Source: DASXYG01 sp036502625 (GTDB lineage Bacteria; Actinomycetota; Actinomycetes; Streptosporangiales; Streptosporangiaceae). Taken from it: a stretch of DNA of 64,000 nucleotides. How positions within the stretch are numbered: position 1 is the stretch's first letter; the number at the start of each line of letters is the position of its first letter. The position numbers were made by a program, and so were the translations under genes. Below the pieces are notes generated by a model. The model saw only the letters and a list, made by a program, of their open reading frames with translations. It was not told where the DNA came from and made no database searches. The stretch spans positions 43,677-107,676 of the forward strand of contig DASXYG010000007.1 in assembly GCA_036502625.1 (NCBI GenBank), given 5' to 3'. This document shows positions 7,613 to 16,824 of this stretch, piece by piece.

Positions 7613-9763
7613 TCACGACGCGGTCGTACGGCTGCGGTGCTCGGAGGCGTCGAGCAGCTCGGGCACGCCGGTGGCGACGTCGACGTACATGCCGACGAGG
7701 TCGAGCGTGCCGTCGGCGACCCGGTCGCGCACGCCCGGGTACGTCATCAGGTTCTCGAGCTGCTGGTGGACGTTCGTCCGGCACAGCCGGTCGAGGTCGT
7801 CGCCGGGCAGCCGCCGCAGGCTCGACTCGGCGTAGACCAGCCAGTCGCGCAGCGCGGGGGTGAGGTCGTCGCCGCGCAGCAGCGCCGTCATGGCCCCGCA
7901 GCGGGAGTGGCCGCACACCGTGACGGCGCGGACGCCGAGCACCTCGACGGCGAAGTCGATGGCGGCGGCCACCGAAACGTCGGCGGTGCCGTACGGGGGC
8001 ACCAGGTTGCCGATGTTGCGGACCACGAACAGGTCGCCCGGTCCCGAGCCGGTGACCAGGCTCGGCACCACGCGGGAGTCGCCGCAGGTGATGAACAGGT
8101 GTGTCGGGTCCTGGGCGTCGGCGAGGCGGCCGTAGACCCGGCGCAGGCGCGGTGCGTCGCGCGTGACGTACGTCTGGATTCCGGAGCGGAGCCGTTCGCG
8201 GGGGGACTCGGGCGCGCCGCCGGCCGGGGCGGGCCACGGTGCGCCGGTGAAGTCCGCGGGCGCGGGTGAGGTGTGTCCGGTCATGTGACTTTGATACCAA
8301 CGTGTGCCCTGTCCGCTAACACGCACCTCCCCGCCAAGCCGCTCGTGGCCGGCCTGCCAGGTGCGGACGGACTCCACGGCGGCGTGGTCCATGAAGCCGA
8401 CGTCGAGCACCAGGTCGACGTGCGTACCGGGCGGGATCGCGCGCAGCAGCCGGGTCAGCCGCGGCACGGCGAGGAACGTGGGTGCGCCGGTGCAGGTGAC
8501 CAGCGCGTTGCCGCCGTCGTACTCGGTGCGGACGTGCAGCCGGGTGAGCCGCCAGAGCGCGATCACCGCGGCGATCGCCACGCCGGTGAGCACGCCCTCC
8601 AGCAGGCCCACGCCCACCACGACGGCGACCGTCGCCAGATAGACGGCCGCCTCGCGGTGGCGGTGCAGGCCGCGCAGGTGCCGGATGTCGACCATCTGCG
8701 CGCCGACGAACACCAGCAGCGCGGCGAGCGCGGCCATCGGGATCCGCTCCAGCAGGGCGGCGCCGGTGAGGACGAGGAGCAGGATCCAGGAGCCGTGCAG
8801 CACGCTGGACCAGCGGGTGCGGGCGCCGGAGGCGACGTTGGTCGTGCTGCGGACGATCACGCCCGCGATGGGCAGGCCGCCGAGCGCGCCGGTGATCATG
8901 TTGGCCACGCCCTGGCCGGTGAGCTCGCGGTTCAGCGCGGCGCGCGGCCCGTCGTGCAGGCGGTCGACGGCTACCGCGCACAGCAGCGACTCGACACTGG
9001 CCACCAGCGCCACGGACACGACGGCGGTGGCGATCGCCGGCCAGCCGCCCTGCGGCAGCACCGGGGGCGTCCAGGCGATCGTGTCGGGCAGGTCGACGCG
9101 CGCGAGGTCCCAGCCGAGGGCGGACGCCGCCACGGTGGTGAGCACGACGGCGACCAGCGCGGCGGGCACCCGGCGCAGCGGCGCGGGCAGCCGCGGCCAG
9201 GCGATCAGCACGGCGAGCGTGAGCACGCCCGTGGCCACCGCCGGGCCGTGGTGGCCGGCGAGCTGGCTGGGCAGCGCGCGCAGGTTGTCCAGCGCGGTGC
9301 CGTGCGGCCGTCCGCCGAGCACGACGTGCACCTGGGCGAGCGCGATGACGATGCCGACCCCGGCGAGCATGCCGTGGACGACCGCGGGGGAGACCGCGAG
9401 GGCCGTACGGGCGACGCGGAACAGGCCGAGGCCGAGCTGGAGCGCCCCGGCGGCGACGGTGATCGCGCAGGTGGCGGCCCATCCGAACGTCTGGACGAGC
9501 TCCGCGACGATCACGGTGAGCCCGGCGGCGGGGCCGCTGACCGCGACGACGGAGCCGCCGAGCGCGCCGCCCACGACGCCCCCGACGACGGCGGCGATCA
9601 GCCCCGCGACGACGGGGACCCCGGTGGCGACGGCGATCCCGAGGGAGAGGGGGATGGCGATCAGGAAGACGACGAGCGATGAGGGGAGGTCGTGCCGGGC
9701 GATGTGCCAGAGCCGGCGGTGTACGGGCGGGTCGGTGGTTCCGGCCACGTGTTCTGTCTCCAT
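7613..9763 (-). CDS. SulP-family anion transporter fused to beta-carbonic anhydrase
   Basis: 716 residues from ATG 9763; an in-frame TTG at 9796 would add 11. About the first 400 residues are ten or more hydrophobic helices with the SulP signature (HDLPSSLVVFLIAIPLSLG, VSGPAAGLTV, ELTGQGVANMITGALGGLPI). A STAS-like segment follows (about 410-490). The last 200 residues are a beta-carbonic anhydrase with zinc ligands C560 (CGDSR, with D562-R564 dyad), H619 and C622 (CGHSRCG). SulP proteins move sulfate or bicarbonate. The fused anhydrase interconverts CO2 and bicarbonate, so bicarbonate uptake or pH/CO2 handling is the likely job. The fusion is known from other bacteria. It is transcribed toward rnpB. 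Confidence 0.93.
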   Translation of the reverse strand: METEHVAGTTDPPVHRRLWHIARHDLPSSLVVFLIAIPLSLGIAVATGVPVVAGLIAAVVGGVVGGALGGSVVAVSGPAAGLTVIVAELVQTFGWAATCAITVAAGALQLGLGLFRVARTALAVSPAVVHGMLAGVGIVIALAQVHVVLGGRPHGTALDNLRALPSQLAGHHGPAVATGVLTLAVLIAWPRLPAPLRRVPAALVAVVLTTVAASALGWDLARVDLPDTIAWTPPVLPQGGWPAIATAVVSVALVASVESLLCAVAVDRLHDGPRAALNRELTGQGVANMITGALGGLPIAGVIVRSTTNVASGARTRWSSVLHGSWILLLVLTGAALLERIPMAALAALLVFVGAQMVDIRHLRGLHRHREAAVYLATVAVVVGVGLLEGVLTGVAIAAVIALWRLTRLHVRTEYDGGNALVTCTGAPTFLAVPRLTRLLRAIPPGTHVDLVLDVGFMDHAAVESVRTWQAGHERLGGEVRVSGQGTRWYQSHMTGHTSPAPADFTGAPWPAPAGGAPESPRERLRSGIQTYVTRDAPRLRRVYGRLADAQDPTHLFITCGDSRVVPSLVTGSGPGDLFVVRNIGNLVPPYGTADVSVAAAIDFAVEVLGVRAVTVCGHSRCGAMTALLRGDDLTPALRDWLVYAESSLRRLPGDDLDRLCRTNVHQQLENLMTYPGVRDRVADGTLDLVGMYVDVATGVPELLDASEHRSRTTAS

Positions 9764-9876
9764 CAGGTATGGACGGCAGGACGCTACGAAGCGCAAAGAC
9801 TACCCAAAGTGATCACCGTTCTGGCCGACTCCGGCCGCGTGTCCTCTCCCGTGGTGCTCGGGGCCGGGGAAAGACG

Positions 9877-9912
9877 CGGCCCCGCCGACCCGGGGATCCG
9901 GGGGCGGGGCCG
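9877..9912 (-). terminator. Terminator hairpin after the repeat-protein gene
   Basis: CGGCCCCGCC (9877-9886) pairs with GGCGGGGCCG (9903-9912). Inside, CCCGG and CCGGG close a GGAT loop, giving an almost continuous 15-bp stem. It lies 16 nt past the stop codon of the minus-strand gene. Confidence 0.75.
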
Positions 9913-9927
9913 TGGGGTGTCGGCGGT

Positions 9928-12465
9928 CTAGCGGCCGCCGTCGCGGCGCGGGTCGTACGGCGGGGTGTACGGCTGGTCGCGGGGCGGGTACGCCGGGTCG
10001 GCCGGCGGGACCTGGTCGTACGGGCCGGTGGTGCGGCGGGGGTACGCGCCGGTGTCCGTGCCGTAGCCGGGGTAGGCCGGGGGGTTGTAGTCGCCGGCGG
10101 CGGGGCGGTTGCCGTACGCGCCGGGCGAGGTGCCGAAGGTGCCGGTCGTGGAGTAGGTGCCGATGGAGTACATCTCGTCCGACTGGGTGCCGTAGCCCGG
10201 GGCGGGCGGCGGGGTGTACGCGCCCGGCTGGCCGCCGTTGTAGGGGGCGGGGTCGGGCGTGGTGTACGGGCTCGGGGCGCTCCGGGCGGCGCCGAAGTCG
10301 TAGCCGCCGGTGTCGTAGGAGCCGGTGTCGTAGGAGCCGGTGCTGTACGCGCCGGTGCCGGGGGCCGCGCCGCCCGCGCCGAAGGGGGCGGCGGGGGGCG
10401 GGGCTTCGGTGCCGTACGCGCTGGAGTAGCGGCCGGTCTCGTACGGGCCGCTGTCGTAGCGGCCGGTGTCGTACGCACTGCCGGGGGCCGGGGCGGCGGG
10501 TGCGGGGCCGGGGGCGGCGTAGGAGCCGGTGGAGTACGAGCCCGTGCTGTAGGAGCCGGTGTCGTACGCGCCGGTGCTGTACGCGCCGGTTCCGTTGGCG
10601 GCGGGGGCGGGTGTGCCGTAGCCGCCGGTGGTGTCGGGGGAGCCGCCGTACGTGCCGGGGGCCGGGGCGGGGGGCGTGGTGTACGCGCCGGTGCCGCCCG
10701 GGGTGTAGCCGCCGGTGGACGGAGTGCCGTAGGTGCCGGTGTCGGGGGCGGCCGGGGCGGTGCCGTACGCGCCGGTGCGGTAGCCGCCGGTGTCGTAGCC
10801 CGGGGCCGGGGCCGGGGGCTGGACGGGGTGGTCGCCGGTGTTCGGGCGGTCGGTGCCGTACGCGCCGACGGGGTAGTCGCCCGTGCCGCGGCTCGGGCGG
10901 CCGGTGATGTTCGGGTCGCTGAAATCGGAGGCGCGGAACGCGGCGGTGGCCTGCGCGGCGGACTCGTACGCGGTGGGCTGCGCGGATGGCGTGGCGTAGC
11001 CGCCGGTGGAGTACGGGCCGGTGTCGCGCGGGGTGGACAGGGAGTCGCCGATGGGCGACCTGCGGCTCGCGCTGCGGCTCTGGCGGTAGTTCGGGCTGGT
11101 CAGGGGGTCCTCGCTGCGCGGCGCCTGCGCGGGCACCGAGGAGTCGTCCCGCCCGGACCCGTTGAGCGGCGCACCGCCGCCCGCGAGGGGGGCCGAGCCG
11201 GTGGCCGGACCGGCGCCGGTGTACGGGCCGGAGCCGTAGGAGCCGGTGTCGTACGGGCCGCTGTCGTACGAGCCCGAGCCGTTGACCGGGCCGGGGGTGG
11301 TGTACGAGCCGGTGTCGGAGTACGAGCCGGTCGAACCCGAAGCCGCGTACGGGCCGGCGCCGTTGAGCGGGCCGGAGTTGTTGAAGGGGGTGCCGGCGTC
11401 GGTGGACGGGCCGGAGGGGGTGTACGGGCCGCTGGAGGCGAGGCCCGCGAGCGGGCCGCCGGGGGCGCCGGCGTCGGTGATCGGGCCGGGCGGCGGCTGC
11501 GGGTCGGGGGCGTTGCCGCCGAGGCTGGCCAGGACCGCGAGGTTGGGGTCGCCGAATCCGGCGTCCGGGCTCTTGGGGCCCGCCATGCCGGGGTCGGGGC
11601 GGCCGCCGTGGCCGTTCACGGGCTGTTCGTCGCGTTCGCGGGCGGCGCGCTCGGCGGCGCGGGCCGCGCGGCGCGGCATCTTCGGCCGCCCGGAACGGCG
11701 CGACCTGCCGGGCGCGTCGTCCTCACCGGCGCCCTCGGGGCGACCGGGTTCGTCGGCGGAGCGCGAACCGCCGCGCCGTCCGCGCCGGCCGGACCGCGCG
11801 GGCTCGTCGAACCCGCCGGGTCCGTCGGGACCGCCCTGCGCGCCGGGCACGCCAGCGCCGTTGAGGCCGCCGGGGCCGTCGAAAGCGCCGGGAGCGCCGG
11901 GGCCGTTCGGGGCGTCGAAGCCGGAGGCGCCGTCGGGGACGTTGAGCGCCGCGGTCGCGTCGGCGGCTGCCGCGCGGCGGCGGCCGCGGCCTGCGGGTTC
12001 GTCGGTGTTCAGCGGGCCTGCGGGCGCGTTCGCGGCGAGCGGGCGTGCGGGGCCGGGGTCGAGGGGGGTGCGGTTGGCCGCCGGGGCGCGGTTCGCGCGG
12101 CCGGTGTCGCGTTCGTTGGTGAAGTCGGTGCCGGACGCCAGGTTGGCCCAGTAGTCGTCGTCGGACATCTCCTCCCAGCGGGAGGCGGGGCCGACGGAGT
12201 CGAAGGCGCGGGTGGCGTCGTTCGGGCTCGCGTCGCGGGCGCGGCGGCCCTCGGCGGGCTGTGCGCCGCGACCGGGCCGGTCGTCATCGTCGTCCGCGCC
12301 GCGCTTGCGGCCCGGACGGGGGATGCGCGCATCACGCCCCCGGCCTGACGACGAGTCGTTTCGGCGGGACTGTTCGCTACGGCCGAACGAACGGAGCGCC
12401 AGCGCGACCACGGCGAGGACGAGGACGACGACCACGACGAGGCCGCCGACGAGCATCAACGACAT
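9928..12465 (-). CDS. Membrane-anchored, intrinsically disordered Tyr/Gly/Thr/Pro repeat protein
   Basis: 845 residues from ATG 12465, preceded by GGGTGG; an in-frame TTG at 12477 is the alternative. Residues 1-25 are a single transmembrane helix (LMLVGGLVVVVVLVLAVVALAL) followed by a basic, Arg/Asp-rich stretch. Around residue 95-105 is a short ordered-looking piece (WEEMSDDDYWANLASG). A low-complexity Ala/Gly/Asn/Pro region follows. From about residue 390 to the end, short Tyr-containing units repeat: TGSY, TGAY, TGGY, SGPY, for example TGSYSTGSYSTGSY. No enzyme domain is seen. Such Gly-Ser-Tyr repeats are typical of disordered, self-associating proteins, but that function is inference. It follows a structured leader and ends in a strong hairpin, so it forms its own transcription unit. 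Confidence 0.75.
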   Translation of the reverse strand: MSLMLVGGLVVVVVLVLAVVALALRSFGRSEQSRRNDSSSGRGRDARIPRPGRKRGADDDDDRPGRGAQPAEGRRARDASPNDATRAFDSVGPASRWEEMSDDDYWANLASGTDFTNERDTGRANRAPAANRTPLDPGPARPLAANAPAGPLNTDEPAGRGRRRAAAADATAALNVPDGASGFDAPNGPGAPGAFDGPGGLNGAGVPGAQGGPDGPGGFDEPARSGRRGRRGGSRSADEPGRPEGAGEDDAPGRSRRSGRPKMPRRAARAAERAARERDEQPVNGHGGRPDPGMAGPKSPDAGFGDPNLAVLASLGGNAPDPQPPPGPITDAGAPGGPLAGLASSGPYTPSGPSTDAGTPFNNSGPLNGAGPYAASGSTGSYSDTGSYTTPGPVNGSGSYDSGPYDTGSYGSGPYTGAGPATGSAPLAGGGAPLNGSGRDDSSVPAQAPRSEDPLTSPNYRQSRSASRRSPIGDSLSTPRDTGPYSTGGYATPSAQPTAYESAAQATAAFRASDFSDPNITGRPSRGTGDYPVGAYGTDRPNTGDHPVQPPAPAPGYDTGGYRTGAYGTAPAAPDTGTYGTPSTGGYTPGGTGAYTTPPAPAPGTYGGSPDTTGGYGTPAPAANGTGAYSTGAYDTGSYSTGSYSTGSYAAPGPAPAAPAPGSAYDTGRYDSGPYETGRYSSAYGTEAPPPAAPFGAGGAAPGTGAYSTGSYDTGSYDTGGYDFGAARSAPSPYTTPDPAPYNGGQPGAYTPPPAPGYGTQSDEMYSIGTYSTTGTFGTSPGAYGNRPAAGDYNPPAYPGYGTDTGAYPRRTTGPYDQVPPADPAYPPRDQPYTPPYDPRRDGGR

Positions 12466-12480
12466 CGCACCACCCAACGA

Positions 12481-12584
12481 GCCACGGCTTTTGAGGGGGT
12501 GACACCGACGGGGCGCGCGCAGCCAATGACGCGCGCCGCCTCTGGAGAAGTCGGTGTCCCGGCAAAGAAGGGACCGCCCGTGGC
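12481..12584 (-). promoter_or_regulatory. Candidate structured 5' leader RNA of the repeat-protein gene
   Basis: Three nested perfect helices can be drawn. P1 pairs GCCACGG (12481-12487) with CCGTGGC (12578-12584). P2 pairs GACACCGAC (12501-12509) with GTCGGTGTC (12550-12558). P3 pairs GGCGCGCG (12512-12519) with CGCGCGCC (12530-12537), closing a 10-nt loop. The element ends 15 nt before the ATG, so P1 abuts the GGGTGG ribosome-binding region. It does not match a riboswitch class I recognise. Confidence 0.45.
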
Positions 12585-12600
12585 TTCCGATCCTGACCGA

Positions 12601-12606
12601 TCAGTA
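12601..12606 (-). promoter_or_regulatory. Possible -10 box (TACTGA) driving the structured leader
   Basis: On the minus strand TACTGA lies 16 nt before helix P1 of the leader, with TTCACC 19 nt further upstream as a weak -35. A start near 12594 would place the whole structure in the 5' untranslated region. Confidence 0.3.
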
Positions 12607-12715
12607 TGACTGGAGTCACACAATTGGTGAAGAGTTACGGAGGCCCATTCACTCATGGTGACATCGGTTTCACGGCCGGTCGTTCCCGGCGGCGGCGTGG
12701 GGAGGCGGCGGCGGA

Positions 12716-13282
12716 TCATCCGCGTGCGATCCCGGTCAGCCGGCCGCGGGCGATCACGTGCTGGGGGATCGCCCGCAGGGTCGCGGTGAGTTCGGCGTTG
12801 TCATGCAGCGTGAGCGGCGCGTCGAGGGCGTACACGCTGAAGCGGTAATGGTGGGTCGAGCCGGACGGCGGGCACGGCGGGGTGTACTTCGCCGTGCCGT
12901 CGGAGCCCAGGGTCTCATCGGCGCCCGACGGCATCGAGTCTTCGGGGATCTCCGTGTTGCTCGGCTCGATGTTGAACAGCACCCAGTGGACGTACGGGCC
13001 GCTCGGGGCGTCGGGGTCGTCGACGACCACGGCGATGCTCTTCGTCGGCGTGGGCAGCCCCGACCAGCGCAGCGCCGGGTTCACGCCCTCGCCGCGGCAG
13101 GTGTAGCGCGCCGGGATCATCTGCCCGTTGCGGAAGGCGGGGGAGCTGACGGTGAGGTTGCCGGGTGCGGCGGCCGCGCGGCGTTCGTCGTCGCCGAGGA
13201 AGCCGCATGCGCTGGTCGTCAGCAGGCCGCTGACGACGATGCCGCCGACGACGGCGCCGGCGAGCCGTACGGGGCCGGTCAC
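12716..13282 (-). CDS. YbhB/YbcL-type PEBP (Raf kinase inhibitor-like) lipoprotein
   Basis: 188 residues from GTG 13282. Residues 1-26 look like a lipoprotein signal: hydrophobic core VVGGIVVSGLL then TTSAC with Cys26; the residue at -3 is Thr, so the lipobox is weak. The rest is a phosphatidylethanolamine-binding protein fold of the bacterial YbhB branch: PAFRNGQMIPARYTCRGEG, DDPDAP, YVHWVLFNI and a short C-terminal HVIARG. The DPDAP and HW motifs line the anion pocket in this family. The function of bacterial members is not settled; ligand or protease-inhibitor roles have been proposed. It is probably tethered on the outside of the membrane. Confidence 0.88.
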   Translation of the reverse strand: MTGPVRLAGAVVGGIVVSGLLTTSACGFLGDDERRAAAAPGNLTVSSPAFRNGQMIPARYTCRGEGVNPALRWSGLPTPTKSIAVVVDDPDAPSGPYVHWVLFNIEPSNTEIPEDSMPSGADETLGSDGTAKYTPPCPPSGSTHHYRFSVYALDAPLTLHDNAELTATLRAIPQHVIARGRLTGIARG

Positions 13283-13471
13283 GCGTGACGCGGCCGCGCC
13301 GGGCGGCGGCCGAGCCGGCAGACACCTACGTCCATAAGGGCCAGCCTAGGGCGTCAGAGCCGCTGGTTCCGACGAACGCCGGAGATCGGCCGGACACGGC
13401 GTGCCGTACGCGATGTCCCCGTCCGTCCGGAGAATCGTGGACAATCTGTGAGGGAGGGCGGTGACAGGCCG

Positions 13472-16400
13472 ATGATCGACAACGGCGGCGCCGCGTCCAC
13501 CGCGGGCTCGGCCGCGCCGGGGATCCGGTTCGGCATCCTGGGCCCGCTCGAGGTGGTCGACGGCGCCGGAGCGCCCGCCGAGATCGGCGGGCCGCGGCTG
13601 CGTGTCCTCCTCACGGCGCTGCTGCTCGACGCGGGGCGCGTGGTCACCAGCGAGCGGCTGATCGACGACCTCTGGGAGGGCGACGCGCCGTCGGGCGCCG
13701 TGAACGCCCTCCAGTCGCTGGTCTCGCGGCTGCGGCGCAGCCTGCCCGCGGCGCACCGGCCGCTGATCGAGTCCCATCAGGTGGGCTACCGGCTGACCGC
13801 CGACCGCGCGTCCGTCGACGCGCACCACTTCACGGCGCTGGCCGAATGCGGCAAGCGTGAGCTGGCGTCCGGCGACGCCGCGTCGGCGGCCGCCACGCTG
13901 CGGTCGGCGCTCGAACTGTGGCGCGGCCCCGCGTTCGTCGACGCCGCGGGCCACGAGTTCGCCCGCGCGGCGGCCGTCCGCTACGACCAGACCCGCGGCG
14001 CCTGCGTCGACGACCGCGTTGAGGCCGACCTGGCGCTCGGCCGGGCCGGCGAGCTCGTCGCCGAGCTCGAGGCGCTGGTGGCCGCCGAGCCGCTGCGGGA
14101 ACGGCGGCGCGGCCAGTTGATGCGCGCGCTGTACGCCGCGGGCCGCCAAGCCGACGCCCTCGGCGTGTACGACCAGACCCGCCGGGTGCTGTCCGAGCAG
14201 CTCGGCGTCGACCCGTCGCCGGAGCTGGAGCGGATCCACCTCGCGGTGCTGCGCCACGACCCGTCGCTGGCCGCCGAGGAACCGCCCGCGCACCGCGAGC
14301 CCGCCCCCGTCCGTACGGCCCGCACGAACCTGCGCGCCCAGCTCACCAGCTTCGTCGGGCGCGACGGCGAGGTCGTCGACATCGGCGACGCCCTGAAGGA
14401 CAACCGGCTGGTCACGCTCACCGGGCCGGGCGGCGCCGGCAAGACGCGGCTGGCCACGGAGGTGGGCGCGCGGCTCGCCGACACCACGCCCGACGGCGTG
14501 TGGCTCGTGCCGCTGGCCCCGGTGCGCGACCCCGCCGACGTCCCGCACGTCGTGCTGGCCACGCTGGGCCTGCGCGAACGCGCGCTCGTGCCGTCCGGCC
14601 TGACGGTGCCGCTGCCGCCGGCCGACGCCACCGACCGCCTCGTCGCCGCGCTGAGCACCGGCCGCGCGCTGATCATGCTGGACAACTGCGAACACGTCAT
14701 CGACGCCGTGGCGGTGCTGGCCGACCGGGTCCTCGCGGCCTGCCCGGACGTCCAGGTGCTGGCCACGAGCCGCGAGCCGCTCGGCATCACCGGTGAGCGG
14801 CTGTGGCCGGTGCCGCCGCTGGGCATGCCGCCCGCCGACGTCACGGCCGAGCACGCCAGGGAGTACCCCTCCGTGCGCCTGCTGGCCGAGCGGGCCCGCG
14901 CCGTACGCCCCGACTTCACCATCGACGACGGCAACGTGGCGGCGGTCGCGGCGATCTGCCGCAGCCTCGACGGCATGCCGCTGGCCATCGAGCTGGCCGC
15001 GGCGCGCATGCGCGCCATGTCGCCGGCGCAGGTGGCCGAGCGGCTCGGCGACCGCTTCCGGCTGCTGACCGGCGGTAGCCGCACCGCCCTGCCGCGCCAC
15101 CAGACGCTGCGCGCGGTCGTCGAGTGGAGCTGGGACCTCCTCACCGGCGCGGAGCGCACGCTCGCCCGGCGCCTGTCGGTCTTCGGCGGCGGCGCGACGC
15201 TCGCCGCGGCCGAGCAGGTGTGCGCGGGCGAGGGCCTGGCCGCGTACGAGGTGGTCGACGCCCTCGCCGGGCTGGTCGACAAGTCGCTCGTGGAGATGGA
15301 CGCCGCGCCCGACGGCGGCGAGCTGCGCTACCGCATGCTGGAGACCGTGCGCGCGTACGGCGCGGAGATGCTGGCCGCCGCCGGTGAGGACACCGGGGTC
15401 GGCGCCGCGCACACCCGCTACTTCCTGCGCCTGCTCACCGATGCCGAGCCCCGGCTTCGTACGGCCGACCAGCTCCGCTGGCTGGGCGTGCTGGACGCCG
15501 AGCAGGGCAACATCACCGCGGCGATGCGCCGGTCGGTCGCCGCGGGCGACGCGGAGACGGCGCTGCGGCTGCTCGCCGGCGGCTGCTGGTACTGGCTGGT
15601 GCGCGGGCGCGGCACCGAGCTGCGCACCTGGGTGGGCCCGCTCACCGACCTGGTCGGCGACGCGCCGCCGCCCGGCCTCGGCGGGGCGTACGCCATCCTC
15701 AGGCTCGCGTCGCTCGACGAAGAAGCCGGCCTCGCGGCGTTCCGCGACCGGGCGCGCGAGCTCCTCCAGATGCGCGACGCCGCGCCCGAGGAGTTCGGGT
15801 GGCCGATGTTCCGCCTGCTCGACCTGGTGGAGCCGCTGTTCGACCGCAACCGCGAAGCCGGTGTCGCGGTAGCCGAACGCCTCGCCGGCGACGCGGACCC
15901 CTGGATCGCGGCGCTCTCCTGGCTGGCGCGCGCGATCGTCACGGCCAACTTCGGCCGGCTCCCGGCGTCGGAGGAGCACTTCCGTACGGCCATCGCGAAG
16001 TTCCGCGCGCTCGGCGAGCGGTTCGGGCTCGTCCAGGCGCTGTCGTCGTACTGCGAGCCGCTGACGACCAGGGGCGCGCACGACGACGCGATCGCCGCGC
16101 TCGCCGAGGCCGCCGAGGCCAGCGCGGAGCTCAGCGGCCGCGTCGACCCGCACCTCAGCGCCCGCCTGGCGTACGTACGGATCCGCGCGGGCGACCTGGC
16201 CGGCGCGGAGGCCGACCTGGCGGCGTGGAGCACCGGCATGGACGGCCAGGAGAACGCCGACGAGGCGCTGTACGGCGAGTACGTACGGATCGAGCTGTCC
16301 CGCGCGATGGGCGACCTCACCCGCGCGCACACCGAGCTCGCGGCGGCACGCGAACGCATGTCCGACCCGCCGCGGTTCGGGCCCGAGGCGATGATGTCCG

Positions 16401-16771
16401 GCCTCCTCGACATCGTGGGCACGGGGCTGGCGATCACCGAGGGCGACGCGGACACGGCGCTGCGCGACGCGGTGTCCGGGGTGCGCCGCATGACGTTCGT
16501 GCCGACGCACGACATGCCGATGGCCGCGACCGCCGTCGAGTGCCTGGCCGGGGCGACGCTCGCCGCCGGCGACGCCCGCCGCGCCGCGGAGCTGATCGGC
16601 GCGGCGGAGCGGGCGCGCGGCATGACCGACATCGGCAGCGACGACGTCCTCGCCGCCATCGCGGGCGCGCGCGCCGCCCTGGGCGACGCGGCGTACGACG
16701 AGGCGCTGGCCCGTGGCCGCACCTGGTCGCTCGACGACGTGCGCGCCACGCTGCCCGCCGAACCGTCCTGA
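13472..16771 (+). CDS. Large BTAD/SARP-type regulator with NB-ARC ATPase and TPR region
   Basis: 1,099 residues from ATG 13472; a GTG eight codons earlier is also in frame. Residues about 12-95 are a winged-helix DNA-binding domain (FGILGPLEVV ... LIDDLWEGDAPSGAVNALQSLVSRLRR). Residues about 100-250 form the bacterial transcriptional activator domain (ALYAAGRQADALGVYDQTRRVL). An ATPase follows with P-loop GPGGAGKT (K324) and Walker B-like MLDNCEHV near 404, then the NB-ARC motif GMPLAIELAAAR. The remainder is helical TPR-like repeat. This layout is that of AfsR-type multidomain regulators that often govern secondary metabolism, with ATP binding as a switch. No biosynthetic cluster is adjacent. 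The target is unknown. Confidence 0.92.
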   Translation: MIDNGGAASTAGSAAPGIRFGILGPLEVVDGAGAPAEIGGPRLRVLLTALLLDAGRVVTSERLIDDLWEGDAPSGAVNALQSLVSRLRRSLPAAHRPLIESHQVGYRLTADRASVDAHHFTALAECGKRELASGDAASAAATLRSALELWRGPAFVDAAGHEFARAAAVRYDQTRGACVDDRVEADLALGRAGELVAELEALVAAEPLRERRRGQLMRALYAAGRQADALGVYDQTRRVLSEQLGVDPSPELERIHLAVLRHDPSLAAEEPPAHREPAPVRTARTNLRAQLTSFVGRDGEVVDIGDALKDNRLVTLTGPGGAGKTRLATEVGARLADTTPDGVWLVPLAPVRDPADVPHVVLATLGLRERALVPSGLTVPLPPADATDRLVAALSTGRALIMLDNCEHVIDAVAVLADRVLAACPDVQVLATSREPLGITGERLWPVPPLGMPPADVTAEHAREYPSVRLLAERARAVRPDFTIDDGNVAAVAAICRSLDGMPLAIELAAARMRAMSPAQVAERLGDRFRLLTGGSRTALPRHQTLRAVVEWSWDLLTGAERTLARRLSVFGGGATLAAAEQVCAGEGLAAYEVVDALAGLVDKSLVEMDAAPDGGELRYRMLETVRAYGAEMLAAAGEDTGVGAAHTRYFLRLLTDAEPRLRTADQLRWLGVLDAEQGNITAAMRRSVAAGDAETALRLLAGGCWYWLVRGRGTELRTWVGPLTDLVGDAPPPGLGGAYAILRLASLDEEAGLAAFRDRARELLQMRDAAPEEFGWPMFRLLDLVEPLFDRNREAGVAVAERLAGDADPWIAALSWLARAIVTANFGRLPASEEHFRTAIAKFRALGERFGLVQALSSYCEPLTTRGAHDDAIAALAEAAEASAELSGRVDPHLSARLAYVRIRAGDLAGAEADLAAWSTGMDGQENADEALYGEYVRIELSRAMGDLTRAHTELAAARERMSDPPRFGPEAMMSGLLDIVGTGLAITEGDADTALRDAVSGVRRMTFVPTHDMPMAATAVECLAGATLAAGDARRAAELIGAAERARGMTDIGSDDVLAAIAGARAALGDAAYDEALARGRTWSLDDVRATLPAEPS

Positions 16772-16777
16772 GACGCA

Positions 16778-16812
16778 CCGCCGCCCCGCACGTCAGGCGT
16801 ACGGGGCGGCGG
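16778..16812. terminator. Bidirectional terminator between the BTAD regulator and ABC permease
   Basis: CCGCCGCCCCG (16778-16788) pairs with CGGGGCGGCGG (16802-16812) around a 13-nt loop. It lies in the 53-bp gap between the two converging stop codons. Confidence 0.75.
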
Positions 16813-16824
16813 GCGCTCGTGGTG

